A stretch of 64,000 nt of DNA from Paenibacillus chibensis (GTDB taxonomy: Bacteria > Bacillota > Bacilli > Paenibacillales > Paenibacillaceae). The notes below the pieces were generated by a model, which did not search any database, had not been told where the DNA came from, and saw nothing but the letters and a program-made list of their open reading frames with translations. This document shows positions 10,539 through 19,242 of this stretch, piece by piece. The stretch is taken from assembly GCF_004001045.1 (NCBI RefSeq), contig NZ_BIMK01000002.1:124001-188000 (forward strand). Reading direction: 5' to 3'. The position numbers and the translations under genes are program-made. How positions within the stretch are numbered: position 1 is the first letter of the stretch; every line of letters starts with the position of its first letter.

Positions 10539-10577
10539 CCGAAAGTCCGACGTATCTTGAAACAGGTTTTGAAATCT

Positions 10578-10627
10578 AAAAAAGCTGTCCCCTCGTCTAG
10601 TCAGAATTAGACGGAGGACAGCTTTTG
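10578..10627. terminator. Bidirectional terminator between LysR and GH127-like genes
   Basis: AAAAAAGCTGTCC pairs with GGACAGCTTTT, and an inner CGTCTA/TAGACG stem extends the hairpin. It separates two convergent genes and is flanked by A and T runs on either side. Confidence 0.8.
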
Positions 10628-10631
10628 TTAT

Positions 10632-12497
10632 TCACGGATAATCTCTTAGCGGAACCAGCGGAAATTCGGCGATTCTCAATTTGGCGCTGCCATAAGGAAC
10701 GAGCTCCAGCGGTTCGAGCGGCGAACCGTTCACGTCCGGGTTCAGCGGCGGCGCGTCCGCATTGTTACCCGCCATCCGCCAATTCCGCACCAGCCGTCCT
10801 TTCGTCAGCAGCCGTACCGGAGCGTCCGCAGCCTTGAACGGCTGCGCCGGCATAACGGACAGCTTAACTTCAAAGCCAGCCCCTTCCTGCAGGCCATACT
10901 TCCATGGCGTGGCGGGATACACCTCCCAGTCATGAAACCGCTCGCGTTTGAGATGCAGCTGCCAGTTCTCGCCGACCGGAAGCGCGAACAGCAGAGGCCC
11001 CCTTTCAATGCTTGCCGCATGAGAACCCCTGGAATGCATTTGGGGTATCATCGGCAGATGGAGACGGATTTGATCCCCATCCCTCCATTCTCTCCGGATC
11101 GCGGCATACCCGCTCGTTGCCGTGATTTCCACTTCCTTACCGTTCACCTGAAGGACGGGGGCTGCGCACCACTGCGGAATGCGAAGCCTAATCGCAAAGG
11201 TCTCTGGACGCTCCATCTTCACTTCGATGGATATGGTATCCCGGAACGGATAATCCCCGCTCACGGTCAGCTCCGCCCTTACGCCTTCACCGACCCGGGC
11301 ATTCACGCGGCAGGGGGCATAGGAAACGGCAGCAAGACCGCCGCTTCCGTCTCCCATCCACAGATGCGAGACAAACTTGGGCCAGCCTTGATGCATATTG
11401 GCCGTGCAGCAGCCGAAATTCGGCTCGAGCCCGAACAGGTTCGCATCGTCGCCGTTGCTCCAATCCCTCTCGGCAACATTGCACAGAATCTGATTGACCT
11501 GCTGATCGTACTGATGCGAGTTCCAATCCGCGGCAATCGCGGCTGGCAATGCGTTAAAGGCAGTCTTTTCCAGCATGTCTCCATAGGCGCCGTCACCGAA
11601 AATGCGAACAAGCTGCTCCATCGTGAACATGTATTCGACAACGGCGCACAGCTCAACCCCCTGGCTCGGATGCGTGCCTGACAGCCATTCATCCCCCGAG
11701 AAAAGCCCGTGCGCCTGCCCATGGTAGGTCATCAGGCTGCGGATGCCCCGCTGAACCGCTTCCCGATGCCGTGAATCTCCGGTTATTTCATAGAGGACGC
11801 CAGGCGTCTTGATACCCATCGCCACATTCACGACATGCGTTCGGTGATCCCATTGCTCCACTTTGCGCCAAAACGGAAAATCATACAGTATGCCGCTCCA
11901 ATCCATAGTCTGGGACGCCACTTCCTCCGCGAGCTCAAGCAGGAATTCATCGCCGGTACGGCGATGCAGCCAGTGCAGGCTCAGGAGCATATCCGCTCCG
12001 CGCGCCTGCGCCCAATCCCGCAGCGGGTTGGCTTGAATATGCTCGCTGACGAAGCGGAAGAATCCGGTCATGAAAGGGATCACTCTGGCATCGCCGGTCG
12101 CCTCTTCATACTGCGTCATGACCTTAAGCATGATCATGTAATGCCACCAATCAAAACGCTTATCGATATCGTTATTGACGGTTACGATGCGTTCCGGCCC
12201 GAACAAGCCGTTCTCCTTCTGGCTGGCAAGCGCCCATTCGATCCAGCGTTCCGCTTTGGATATCAGGCGTTCATCCTCCAGCAGATAAGCGAGAGGAATC
12301 AGTCCGTCCAGATAATAGGGACCGCGCTCCCAGCTTTCGCCTTTTCCCCCGAGCCAGCCATTGTCCGGACCGACATCAGGCCAATGCTCCTCCAAATGCC
12401 CGGTCAAACCGTCCGCTTGGATCCGCAGCTGATCCTTCAGCCATGCGAGCGGTTTGATGCTGCCGAGCGGCAAGGCTTGGAATACGCTATGATGCAT
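10632..12497 (-). CDS. GH127-like glycoside hydrolase (beta-L-arabinofuranosidase family, DUF1680)
   Basis: A roughly 621-residue cytoplasmic enzyme with an (alpha/alpha)6-barrel type N-terminal part and a beta-rich C-terminus. GH127 enzymes use a zinc site formed by Glu and three Cys, with a catalytic cysteine. Here an E-x-C pair lies in GVELCAVVEY (about residues 282 and 284) and the adjacent cysteines in NFGCCTANMHQG (363-364), so the site looks complete. No signal peptide is seen, so it should act on imported oligosaccharides. It follows the GH2 gene on the same strand after 164 bases. The start is uncertain: ATG at 12497 and an in-frame TTG at 12512 both lack ideal spacing to AAGGGGG. 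Exact sugar specificity cannot be read from the sequence. Confidence 0.8.
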   Translation of the reverse strand: MHHSVFQALPLGSIKPLAWLKDQLRIQADGLTGHLEEHWPDVGPDNGWLGGKGESWERGPYYLDGLIPLAYLLEDERLISKAERWIEWALASQKENGLFGPERIVTVNNDIDKRFDWWHYMIMLKVMTQYEEATGDARVIPFMTGFFRFVSEHIQANPLRDWAQARGADMLLSLHWLHRRTGDEFLLELAEEVASQTMDWSGILYDFPFWRKVEQWDHRTHVVNVAMGIKTPGVLYEITGDSRHREAVQRGIRSLMTYHGQAHGLFSGDEWLSGTHPSQGVELCAVVEYMFTMEQLVRIFGDGAYGDMLEKTAFNALPAAIAADWNSHQYDQQVNQILCNVAERDWSNGDDANLFGLEPNFGCCTANMHQGWPKFVSHLWMGDGSGGLAAVSYAPCRVNARVGEGVRAELTVSGDYPFRDTISIEVKMERPETFAIRLRIPQWCAAPVLQVNGKEVEITATSGYAAIRREWRDGDQIRLHLPMIPQMHSRGSHAASIERGPLLFALPVGENWQLHLKRERFHDWEVYPATPWKYGLQEGAGFEVKLSVMPAQPFKAADAPVRLLTKGRLVRNWRMAGNNADAPPLNPDVNGSPLEPLELVPYGSAKLRIAEFPLVPLRDYP

Positions 12498-12661
12498 TGT
12501 CAAAAGGAACAACCCCCTTATATAGGCAAAAAATGGCTGACTTTAGATGATTTTACGGCTGCTATTATTCCTGCAGCACGTGAACCACACGGACAAATGA
12601 GATCCTTTTGGTTATCCGTTCATCTCGTTGACAACAGGCTTGATATCAAAAAAATCCTGCC

Positions 12662-14416
12662 TTAATCTTCAATCGCTGCCTTGCGGGAATTGATGCGGCG
12701 AATGACTTCAGGATCGAATTTTGGACGTCTGTCATAAGTGTACAGACCGTTCACTTCCTGCTCGACGTCATAGAGCTGGGTGTAGCAAAATCCGAACATC
12801 ATCGGATGATCCAGCAGCGTGCTCGTGAGTCCCTCATAACGCGTAATAAACGCTTCTTCCGATGCCGGCCGGTCGCCGTAACCCCAAGCTTTGTCGTCCT
12901 TCTGGTCGGGATTCCACCATATGCCGCCATACTCGCTGATAAAATAAGGCTGCCCTCCGTAGGTCTGACGGTCCGGGAAGGTGTTATACACCTCGCCGCC
13001 GCTTTTCATCGCGTCGTATCTCGCCCGGAAGGTTTCCGGATTCTGATCATAGTCATGCAGATCGAAAATATCCGTTACGACATGAAAGTTGCCGCTGGTG
13101 TCAATCACCGGACGCGTCGGATCCATCCGTTTCGTCATTTCGTATACGATGCGCAGCACCTCGTTATTTTGCTTGGCGCCGTCCCGGTCCCAAGTCTCAT
13201 TGAATGGGCACCAGCCGATAAGCGCAGGATGATTGTAGTCGCGCTCCATTCCCTCCATCCATTCCGGCAAGAACCGCGCCAGACTTTCCGTGGTGGTAAT
13301 GTCCAGCCCCCAGTTCGCATGCTCTCCCCATACGAGGTACCCCAGCCGGTCAGCCCAATACAAAAACCGGGGTTCGAACATCTTCTCGTGCAGTCTTGCT
13401 CCGTTAAAGCCAAGCCCCAGCGAAATTTCGATATCCTTCCGGAGATCCTCGTCACTTGGAGCCGTATAGATGCCGTCCGGATAAAAGCCCTGATCCAGCA
13501 CAAGACGCTGGAATACGGACTTTTCATTGATCCTGAACGCCATCCCGTCCAGCCGGACCGTCCGCAATCCGAAATATGAATCCACGGTGTCGCTTGCCTG
13601 ATCCTGCTTGCTCAGGGTCAGCTTCAGATCATACAGCCGGCCATGCCCTGCTTCCCATAAATGCGTCTCCGACAACGGAACGGTCAATTGGACGGAGGGG
13701 CCTTGGATGAGCGCTTGGGCATCCCCAACGGGTTTTCCGTCATAGAAGGCAGAGGCTGTCAGCTTCGCTCCCGAGACGTTCCCGACTGTTTTCACCTCCA
13801 GATGCACGCATGCATTGCCAGGATCAGCCACTAATTTCATGTCCGAGAGATAGGCTTCAGGCACCTGCTCGAGCCATACGGTTTGCCAGATCCCCGTTGT
13901 CCGCGTGTAATCGCAGCCATGCGAGTAGAATCTTTCGCTTTGCTTTCCGCGCGGCTGACCGCCTGACCGGACGTCGTCCTCCGCGTAGACAGTTACCACG
14001 TTCGTGCCTGCCACAACATGCGCAGTTACGTCAAAGCTGAACGAGGAATAGCCTCCGCGATGCGTGCCGACGGACGTCCCGTTAACCCACACCTCGGTGT
14101 CGTAGTCCACGGCGCCGAAATGCAGCAGAACTCTTCCATTCATCCAAAGCTCCGGGACGGTAAATTCGCGTTTATACCATACGGCTGCCATAAAATCCTT
14201 GTACTCTACGCCGGACAGCTTGCTTTCCGGACAGAAGGGAACCGTGATCGTTCCCGAGAGGTCGTGCTCAGGCTGTTGATAGCCGCGCTGCTTTCCGCTT
14301 TTGCCATGATCGATTTCAAACTGCCATGATCCGTTCAGATTGATCCAGCTGTCGCGCACCCATTGGGGGCGCGGGTATTCGGGACGGGGTGTTGACACGC
14401 TGCTTCGTTCTTCCAT
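12662..14416 (-). CDS. Glycoside hydrolase family 2 enzyme (beta-galactosidase/glucuronidase type)
   Basis: A 584-residue protein with the GH2 order of domains: N-terminal jelly-roll sugar-binding domain (RPQWVRDSWINLNGSWQFEI at the start; VWVNGTSVGTHRGGYSSF), an immunoglobulin-like domain, then a TIM barrel. The acid/base Glu is in GWCPFNETWDRDG and the nucleophile Glu in PYFISEYGGIWW. It is short for GH2, with no extra C-terminal domains. No signal peptide is present. Promoter TTGACT-17-TAAGAT lies upstream, with an operator-like repeat between it and AAAGGAG. It probably works with the GH127-like enzyme on plant-derived oligosaccharides; the precise substrate is unknown. Confidence 0.88.
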   Translation of the reverse strand: MEERSSVSTPRPEYPRPQWVRDSWINLNGSWQFEIDHGKSGKQRGYQQPEHDLSGTITVPFCPESKLSGVEYKDFMAAVWYKREFTVPELWMNGRVLLHFGAVDYDTEVWVNGTSVGTHRGGYSSFSFDVTAHVVAGTNVVTVYAEDDVRSGGQPRGKQSERFYSHGCDYTRTTGIWQTVWLEQVPEAYLSDMKLVADPGNACVHLEVKTVGNVSGAKLTASAFYDGKPVGDAQALIQGPSVQLTVPLSETHLWEAGHGRLYDLKLTLSKQDQASDTVDSYFGLRTVRLDGMAFRINEKSVFQRLVLDQGFYPDGIYTAPSDEDLRKDIEISLGLGFNGARLHEKMFEPRFLYWADRLGYLVWGEHANWGLDITTTESLARFLPEWMEGMERDYNHPALIGWCPFNETWDRDGAKQNNEVLRIVYEMTKRMDPTRPVIDTSGNFHVVTDIFDLHDYDQNPETFRARYDAMKSGGEVYNTFPDRQTYGGQPYFISEYGGIWWNPDQKDDKAWGYGDRPASEEAFITRYEGLTSTLLDHPMMFGFCYTQLYDVEQEVNGLYTYDRRPKFDPEVIRRINSRKAAIED

Positions 14417-14430
14417 CTGCGACTCGCTCC

Positions 14431-14450
14431 TTTAGTTAATCAAATGGTTA
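14431..14450. promoter_or_regulatory. Operator-like repeat 1 (upstream of GH2)
   Basis: TTTAGTTAATCAAATGGTTA contains an imperfect palindrome, TTAATCA/TGGTTAA. The same 20-base element recurs at 14518-14537 (18 of 20 identical) and 14498-14517 (16 of 20). This copy lies between the GH2 promoter and the AAAGGAG of GH2, where a bound repressor would act as a roadblock. Confidence 0.6.
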
Positions 14451-14477
14451 ATTATTAATTTAATAATTCTCATGTAG

Positions 14478-14506
14478 ATCTTAAAATAATCGGTATTTTT
14501 AGTCAA
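14478..14506 (-). promoter_or_regulatory. Promoter of the GH2-GH127 genes
   Basis: On the minus strand TTGACT (14501-14506), a 17-base spacer and TAAGAT (14478-14483) match a sigma-A promoter. Operator-like repeat 2 (14498-14517) covers its -35. Confidence 0.6.
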
Positions 14507-14517
14507 TCATTTTCTTG
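14498..14517. promoter_or_regulatory. Operator-like repeat 2 (over the GH2 -35)
   Basis: TTTAGTCAATCATTTTCTTG matches repeat 3 at 16 of 20 bases and is directly adjacent to it in tandem. It covers the -35 of the GH2 promoter and part of the -35 of the ArsR-type gene. Confidence 0.45.
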
Positions 14518-14537
14518 TTTAGTTAATCATTTGGTTA
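14518..14537. promoter_or_regulatory. Operator-like repeat 3 inside the ArsR-type gene promoter
   Basis: TTTAGTTAATCATTTGGTTA fills the 17-base spacer between a -35 TTGTTT (14515-14520) and a -10 TACAAT (14538-14543). Binding here would block transcription of the regulator gene, so autorepression is the simple reading. Confidence 0.6.
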
Positions 14538-14580
14538 TACAATTAAACTATATCATTTTCATGCTAAGGTGGGTCCCGAA

Positions 14581-15498
14581 ATGGAGATCAAGGTAAGCCA
14601 GGAAAATCTATCGTTATTTGTGGCTCTGGCCTCGGAAACCCGGATCCGGATGATTGAAATGCTCAGCAAGGAGAACCTCAACATCCGGGAGATGGCGCAG
14701 AGACTGAATATGTCATCCGCAATGATCACAAAGCACGTCCAGCAGCTGGAAGAAGCGGGTATCCTCCATACGGAGCACATCGCAGGCAAACGCGGAATGC
14801 AAAAGCAGTGCACGCTTCGTCTGGATCAGGCATCGCTCATCTTCAAACCGGATGAAGCCGGGGAAAGCGCCGAATCCGAGCTAGATGCGTATGACGTTAA
14901 CATCCCTGTCGGTCAGTACTCCGCCTATCTGGTGAAGCCGACTTGCGGACTCGCCTCCGAAACCAAGCTGATCGGAATGCGCGACGACCCGAGGTATTTT
15001 GCGGAACCCGAGCATGTCAAAGCCCAGCATATCTGGTTCTCCAGCGGATATGTGGAGTACCGGATTCCGAATTATGTCTCCGGCAAAAGCAGTATCAGCG
15101 GCCTGCGGATCTCCTTGGAAATCGGCTCCGAAGCTCCGGGTTACGACGAGGATTGGGCGTCGGATATTACGTTCACGGTTAATGACGTTCCCGTATGCGT
15201 CTGGACTTCTCCGGGCGACTTCGGCAAAAACCGCGGAAAGCTTACCCCCTCGTGGTGGGAGCCCGGAAATACCCAGCACGGGCTGTTGAAGACGCTCTCG
15301 GTTACGTCATCCGGCACGTATATGGACGGTGTCCGTCTGTCCGACGTATCCATACAGGATATTCCGATCCTGCCAAGTGAAGAAATACGTTTTCGCATCC
15401 TCTCTCCGGAGGACGCAAGGAATGCCGGCGGTGTCAGCCTGTTCGGCCGACACTTCGGCAATTACGAGCAGGATATTCAGGTCAGGATCAGCTATTAG
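14581..15498 (+). CDS. ArsR-type winged-helix regulator with a large beta-rich C-terminal domain
   Basis: A 305-residue protein. Residues about 5-85 form an ArsR-like winged helix (LSLFVALASETRIRMIEML; IREMAQRLNMSSAMITKHVQ). The remaining 210 residues are rich in short beta-like strands, aromatic residues and glycine (IWFSSGYVEYRIPNYVSG; FTVNDVPVCVWTSPGDFG) and look like a beta-sandwich. Ordinary ArsR proteins are about 100 residues and have no such domain. No CxC metal site is seen. ATG at 14581 is chosen because AAGGTGG lies eight bases before it; an in-frame GTG at 14569 is inside that site. It is divergent from GH2-GH127, with repeat operators between, so it likely represses those genes and itself in response to a sugar ligand (inference). 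Confidence 0.82.
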   Translation: MEIKVSQENLSLFVALASETRIRMIEMLSKENLNIREMAQRLNMSSAMITKHVQQLEEAGILHTEHIAGKRGMQKQCTLRLDQASLIFKPDEAGESAESELDAYDVNIPVGQYSAYLVKPTCGLASETKLIGMRDDPRYFAEPEHVKAQHIWFSSGYVEYRIPNYVSGKSSISGLRISLEIGSEAPGYDEDWASDITFTVNDVPVCVWTSPGDFGKNRGKLTPSWWEPGNTQHGLLKTLSVTSSGTYMDGVRLSDVSIQDIPILPSEEIRFRILSPEDARNAGGVSLFGRHFGNYEQDIQVRISY

Positions 15499-15516
15499 TC
15501 TCTGGCTGCAGCAAAA

Positions 15517-15543
15517 ACGGTCATGAATTTATAACATGACCGT
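15517..15543. terminator. Hairpin after the ArsR-type gene
   Basis: ACGGTCATG and CATGACCGT form a 9-bp stem around a 9-base loop, 19 bases past the stop. The T run is better on the minus strand (AAAAA precedes it on the plus strand), so it may also serve transcription from the other side. Confidence 0.5.
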
Positions 15544-15575
15544 TCGGCTGTCTTCATGCCTGTACACGACGGTCG

Positions 15576-15604
15576 AAAAAAAGGAACCGCCCTAGGACCG
15601 TTCC
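15576..15604 (-). terminator. Terminator downstream of the AraC remnant
   Basis: On the minus strand a GGAAC/GTTCC stem with an inner CG pair is followed by seven T. It lies just past the remnant's stop codon and is probably left over from the once-intact gene. It may now end transcripts of the sensor kinase. Confidence 0.6.
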
Positions 15605-15618
15605 TTCGAACTGACTAT

Positions 15619-15737
15619 TCAGCGCGCCAGCATGCGCCACTCGAGCGGCGTCATGCCGACCGATTTAACGAATGAATCGTAAAATCGGCTGGGGAGGTGA
15701 AGCCGACCTCGGACGAGATCGTCTCGATCGCTTGATC
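15619..15737 (-). pseudogene. C-terminal remnant of an AraC family regulator, frameshifted
   Basis: Read on the minus strand, about 40 codons give the end of an AraC-type DNA-binding domain: DQAIETISSEVGFTSP, then in the next frame RFYDSFVKSVGMTPLEWR and a stop. Adding one A in the minus-strand CCCAGCCG (near 15690) rejoins the two parts. Nothing of the remaining 200 or more residues is visible: the next gene ends at 15767. It is a gene fragment, not a functional regulator. Confidence 0.7.
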
Positions 15738-15766
15738 GGTATGCTACGCTCACCAAGGCGTGTAAG

Positions 15767-17203
15767 TTAGGAATCACTTGTCAGCGGCAGCATGATGTCG
15801 AATGTCGTTCCCTTCGAGAGAGCGCTGTCGATGCTGATTTCACCTTTATGGTCGCCGATGATTTTGTAGCACATCATGAGCCCGAGGCCCGTCCCTTTTT
15901 CCTTCGTCGTATAAAAGGGCTCCCCCAGCCGCGGAAACTGCTTCTCGCTGATCCCCTCGCCCTGATCAATGAAACGAATCCGTACGCTTCCTTGGAGGAC
16001 GCTGGCTTGAATCCGAATATCCCCTCCGCGGGGCATCGCCTCGATGGCGTTCTTCAGAATGTTTACGAATACTTGCTTGATCTCCATTTCCGAGCAGACC
16101 ACCTGTGGAAAATCGTCGTCCGCTTCCGTGGCGATGTTGATATTGTTCAGCGCCGCCTGAGCCTCCAGCAGTGTAACCACACTCTGCAAAATCCGGACGA
16201 GATCATTTTTCTGAGCATTAGATTGATAAGGCTTGGCTATAACCAAAAACTCATTGACGATGCTGTTGATCCGATCGATTTTGGAGAGCATAATGTCGTA
16301 ATATTCGCCCTTCTCCGCTCTTCCGGACTGCATGATCTGCAAAAATCCGCGCAGCGAAGTGAGCGGGTTGCGGATTTCGTGCGCCAAGCCCGCCGCCAGT
16401 TGGCCTACAGCGTTCAGCTTGTCCGCCTTCCGGTAGAAATCCTCCAATTTTTTGCGCTCGGAAATGTCCCGGGTAATGACGGTCAAAGCAATGATGTTTT
16501 CCTCCGCGTCCTGAATGGGAGCCAGCGTAAGAAAAACATGAATGTTTTCACCGTCTTTGCGCGGACGGATCGTCTCTAAATGGATCACTTTTTTGTTCGC
16601 ATTCAGATGATTGTAAATTTCATCGATCCGGTTTTCCAAGTGGGCCGGAAACATGGGGGCCGGTCTGCCGATGAGCTCGGCATTCTTCCAGCCGTAGATG
16701 TTCTCAAACGCCTCGTTGATGCGTATGACACCGCCAGACGTGTCCATGATGCAAATGCCGTCCACGGAGCTCTCGAACAAGGATTCCAGCAGCTCCTTCG
16801 TTTCCGTCAGCTCTTTTTCGCTGACCTTGCGTTCCGTAATATCGACGCAGGAAGCGATCACCTCAACGACTTTCCCATGGCGCTTGACGGGACGGAGCGA
16901 CGCGAGATAGGACACGCCGAGCAGCTCGCCCTCATAGCTCACGTCCTCCTTCCCCTCCCAGGCCTGGCTGTAATACTCCTCTTTGGCAGCCGCAAAATCC
17001 TCCCTCAAGAACTCCTTCAGCTCTCGCCCGACCACTTGCTGGGGCGTCAAGCCGATTTTGCCAAGCAGCTGGCCTGTGCAGAAAGTATGTATGAACCTGC
17101 CTTCAATCTTTTTAAATTTAAACGTCATGCCCTGCTGCTCCAGAAGCATTTCCATCAGTTCTTCCTGAGAATATTCCACGAGGCCGAACGTCGGTTTCCC
17201 CAT
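15767..17203 (-). CDS. PAS-domain sensor histidine kinase (sporulation-kinase-like)
   Basis: A 478-residue kinase without convincing membrane segments, so probably cytoplasmic. It carries at least two or three PAS-like modules (first about residues 20-130; one around GICIMDTSGGVIRINEAFENIYGW), each with the PAC-like ending seen in VITRDISERK. Then comes a HisKA dimerisation domain with the phosphorylated His in GLAHEIRNPLTSLRGF and an ATPase domain with NAIEAM and GTGLGLMMCYKI. This layout resembles the KinA/KinE phosphorelay kinases of Bacillales. No response regulator gene is adjacent, which also fits an orphan sporulation kinase. The frame is open to 17299, but ATG at 17203 has GGGAG at good spacing and starts the first conserved segment. 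Confidence 0.87.
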   Translation of the reverse strand: MGKPTFGLVEYSQEELMEMLLEQQGMTFKFKKIEGRFIHTFCTGQLLGKIGLTPQQVVGRELKEFLREDFAAAKEEYYSQAWEGKEDVSYEGELLGVSYLASLRPVKRHGKVVEVIASCVDITERKVSEKELTETKELLESLFESSVDGICIMDTSGGVIRINEAFENIYGWKNAELIGRPAPMFPAHLENRIDEIYNHLNANKKVIHLETIRPRKDGENIHVFLTLAPIQDAEENIIALTVITRDISERKKLEDFYRKADKLNAVGQLAAGLAHEIRNPLTSLRGFLQIMQSGRAEKGEYYDIMLSKIDRINSIVNEFLVIAKPYQSNAQKNDLVRILQSVVTLLEAQAALNNINIATEADDDFPQVVCSEMEIKQVFVNILKNAIEAMPRGGDIRIQASVLQGSVRIRFIDQGEGISEKQFPRLGEPFYTTKEKGTGLGLMMCYKIIGDHKGEISIDSALSKGTTFDIMLPLTSDS

Positions 17204-17378
17204 ATGCCCACACTCCCACGACGAATATATAGAAAGCATTTCACATTCATTCGACGAAACGATGCGGGCCTCCTTCCTTGAAGTCAGGCAGGCTTTCAAT
17301 AATCGATATCAGCGCCGGCCCATTCACCCGTCGCTATCAGAAGGATTCGGCTTCGGTTTCCATATGTTCCGGTACTCT

Positions 17379-17408
17379 AAAAAAGGGACAGGCTCGGGAG
17401 CCTGCCCC
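17379..17408 (-). terminator. Terminator of the GH30 gene
   Basis: On the minus strand GGGGCAGGCT and AGCCTGTCCC pair around a 4-base loop and are followed by six T, about 30 bases after the GH30 stop. Confidence 0.8.
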
Positions 17409-17436
17409 TCTCTTCCTCTTCCAGCATGGACGCGAA

Positions 17437-19242
17437 TCAGACGAGCGAATAAATGACCACTCTGGATACCTGTTTCTCCCAGGAGTCGCTGCCCGATAAT
17501 TCAATCTTCAAATACTTCGTTCCTGCAGGCAGCTGCTGCACGGGCGTATACGTCTTCTGATACCATTTGCTGCCCGTGTAAACGCCCGGCGTGCTCGTAT
17601 GCGCCACCTGCGTCCAGTTCTGGTTATCCGGCGAAGCATAAAAAGCCACGCCGTCCCACACGCTGAATTGATATAAATCCGCTTTGAACCGGGTCATGTT
17701 CGCAACGTTGTATACAAAGCTCTCGGTCGTTCCCGCGCTCCGCTTGACGCGGGACGTATCACCGTTAAAATAACCGCTGTTTGTCGTGTCCATACTCAGC
17801 CCGCCGGTATGGGAGAACGTCTTGGACCAGTCGCCTAAGTCGTCCGTCATGGCCTGCTCCTGGGGAACCGCCGAACCGTTCTCACCGACGTAAGTGACCA
17901 CGCTTTTCGGCGGAATCGCCGTCTGGAACTTGCCTCCCGCCAGCGGGATATCGGGTCCGGCGGCAAGGTTCAAATCGCCGTTAGTCGTGTAAGGAGTCAA
18001 TTTCCCTGCCGAAAACCCGCTCGGCACCAGATTCACCTGCGCGGTGGCATCGTTGTCGTTCACCGCCAAGATCGCAAACTTGCCGCTGGCCGGATCCTTA
18101 TAAGCGGAGGTATATACGCCCGATTGCGGGCTGTCCGTTGCGCCGATGCGAACGTAACCCGGCTTGATGAATTTGCTGAAATTGCCGAAGGCATAATACC
18201 GTTTCGTCAGCTGGAACGTGCTCGTGGCCTTGTCGACATTGATCAGGCCTTCGTCGTTATTGCCGGGAATGGCGCCGGTCCAGTACATCCATGCGTTGAC
18301 ACCCGCTTTGGTCATGAAGGCATGCGTCTGCTTGGCGAATTTGAGCGCGGAGCCCATCCCCGGATCATAGGAGTCCACCTTGGACACTTCGGTCATCCAT
18401 ACCTTTTTGCCCTTGGAGACCGCGGTCGAAAACGGAGTCGTCGGGAGCTCCGTATTGATCACCGGAACGGGGTAGTTATGGCCGGCTACGATATCGAGCC
18501 TTTCTGCCGCAGCCGGATCGTTCAGCGAATCCTTGATCAAATCCTCCGACCACCACGACGATTCGCCCGCGATCACTTTGGTATTTTGGACACCTTCGTT
18601 AATCATCGCCTGCTTCAAATGGTCCTTCAGAAAAACTTCGAAGTTGGTCGAATTCCACTCGCTCGAATCCCAGGACAGGAAAGTCATCGAGTTGGGTTCG
18701 TTGGCAATGGACACCGCGTACAGATCGAGTCCGAACTGCTGCTTGTACGCTTTGATGAATTTGGACATCAGGAGGGCGTAATCGCCATAGTTCTCCTGCT
18801 TCAGGTAACCGCCGCTCGTCGTAGAGTTGTTCGTTTTCATCCAGGCCGGCGGGCTCCAGGTGCTCGCGATCAGCTTATCGACGCCGCGGGCCTTGGCCTG
18901 CTGCATGACCCAGACTTGATCGGGTCTTGCACTGAAATCATATTGTCCCGGAGCCGGGTTGAACTGAGGGAACAGCGCTCCGCGGAAAATGGATATGCCG
19001 ATGCCGGTATCCGGCTTGAACAGCAGGTCCATGACCTGGCTGCGTGCCGGCTCCTGCAGATCGTAGATGGCATCGGACCATCCGGCTTGCGAGACACCGA
19101 ATCCGTCGATGTCCTGCTTCACGTCGTTCCAGTTGACCGTGACGTCCGCTGCCGCATGTGCGGTAAGCGGTACCGCGACCGCCGCCGTCAATAGGGTGCA
19201 TAGGGCAGCGCTCATCAGCTTTTTGACCATTTTTCTTCCCAC
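17437..19242 (-). CDS. Secreted GH30 family xylanase-like hydrolase with C-terminal accessory domain
   Basis: A roughly 601-residue secreted enzyme. The signal peptide is MVKKLMSAALCTLLTAAV up to AHA-A. The barrel begins DIDGFGVSQAGWSDAIYDL, and the GH30 catalytic residues are clear: acid/base in YAVSIANEPNS and nucleophile in KVWMTEVSKVD. It best resembles subfamily-8 glucuronoxylanases (XynC). After the GH30 beta-sandwich, about residues 465-600 form an extra beta-rich module, probably carbohydrate-binding. GTG at 19242 is chosen as start: AAAGGTGG lies seven bases before it, while the ATG four codons later has no properly spaced site. An upstream open stretch to 19398 is not coding-like. 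Confidence 0.87.
   Translation of the reverse strand: MGRKMVKKLMSAALCTLLTAAVAVPLTAHAAADVTVNWNDVKQDIDGFGVSQAGWSDAIYDLQEPARSQVMDLLFKPDTGIGISIFRGALFPQFNPAPGQYDFSARPDQVWVMQQAKARGVDKLIASTWSPPAWMKTNNSTTSGGYLKQENYGDYALLMSKFIKAYKQQFGLDLYAVSIANEPNSMTFLSWDSSEWNSTNFEVFLKDHLKQAMINEGVQNTKVIAGESSWWSEDLIKDSLNDPAAAERLDIVAGHNYPVPVINTELPTTPFSTAVSKGKKVWMTEVSKVDSYDPGMGSALKFAKQTHAFMTKAGVNAWMYWTGAIPGNNDEGLINVDKATSTFQLTKRYYAFGNFSKFIKPGYVRIGATDSPQSGVYTSAYKDPASGKFAILAVNDNDATAQVNLVPSGFSAGKLTPYTTNGDLNLAAGPDIPLAGGKFQTAIPPKSVVTYVGENGSAVPQEQAMTDDLGDWSKTFSHTGGLSMDTTNSGYFNGDTSRVKRSAGTTESFVYNVANMTRFKADLYQFSVWDGVAFYASPDNQNWTQVAHTSTPGVYTGSKWYQKTYTPVQQLPAGTKYLKIELSGSDSWEKQVSRVVIYSLV

Noticed and set aside
18124-19194. A 356-codon plus-strand open frame over the GH30 gene
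   Set aside because: Antisense shadow of a clear GH30 enzyme; composition (Arg/His/Asp-rich) is typical of reverse-strand artefacts.
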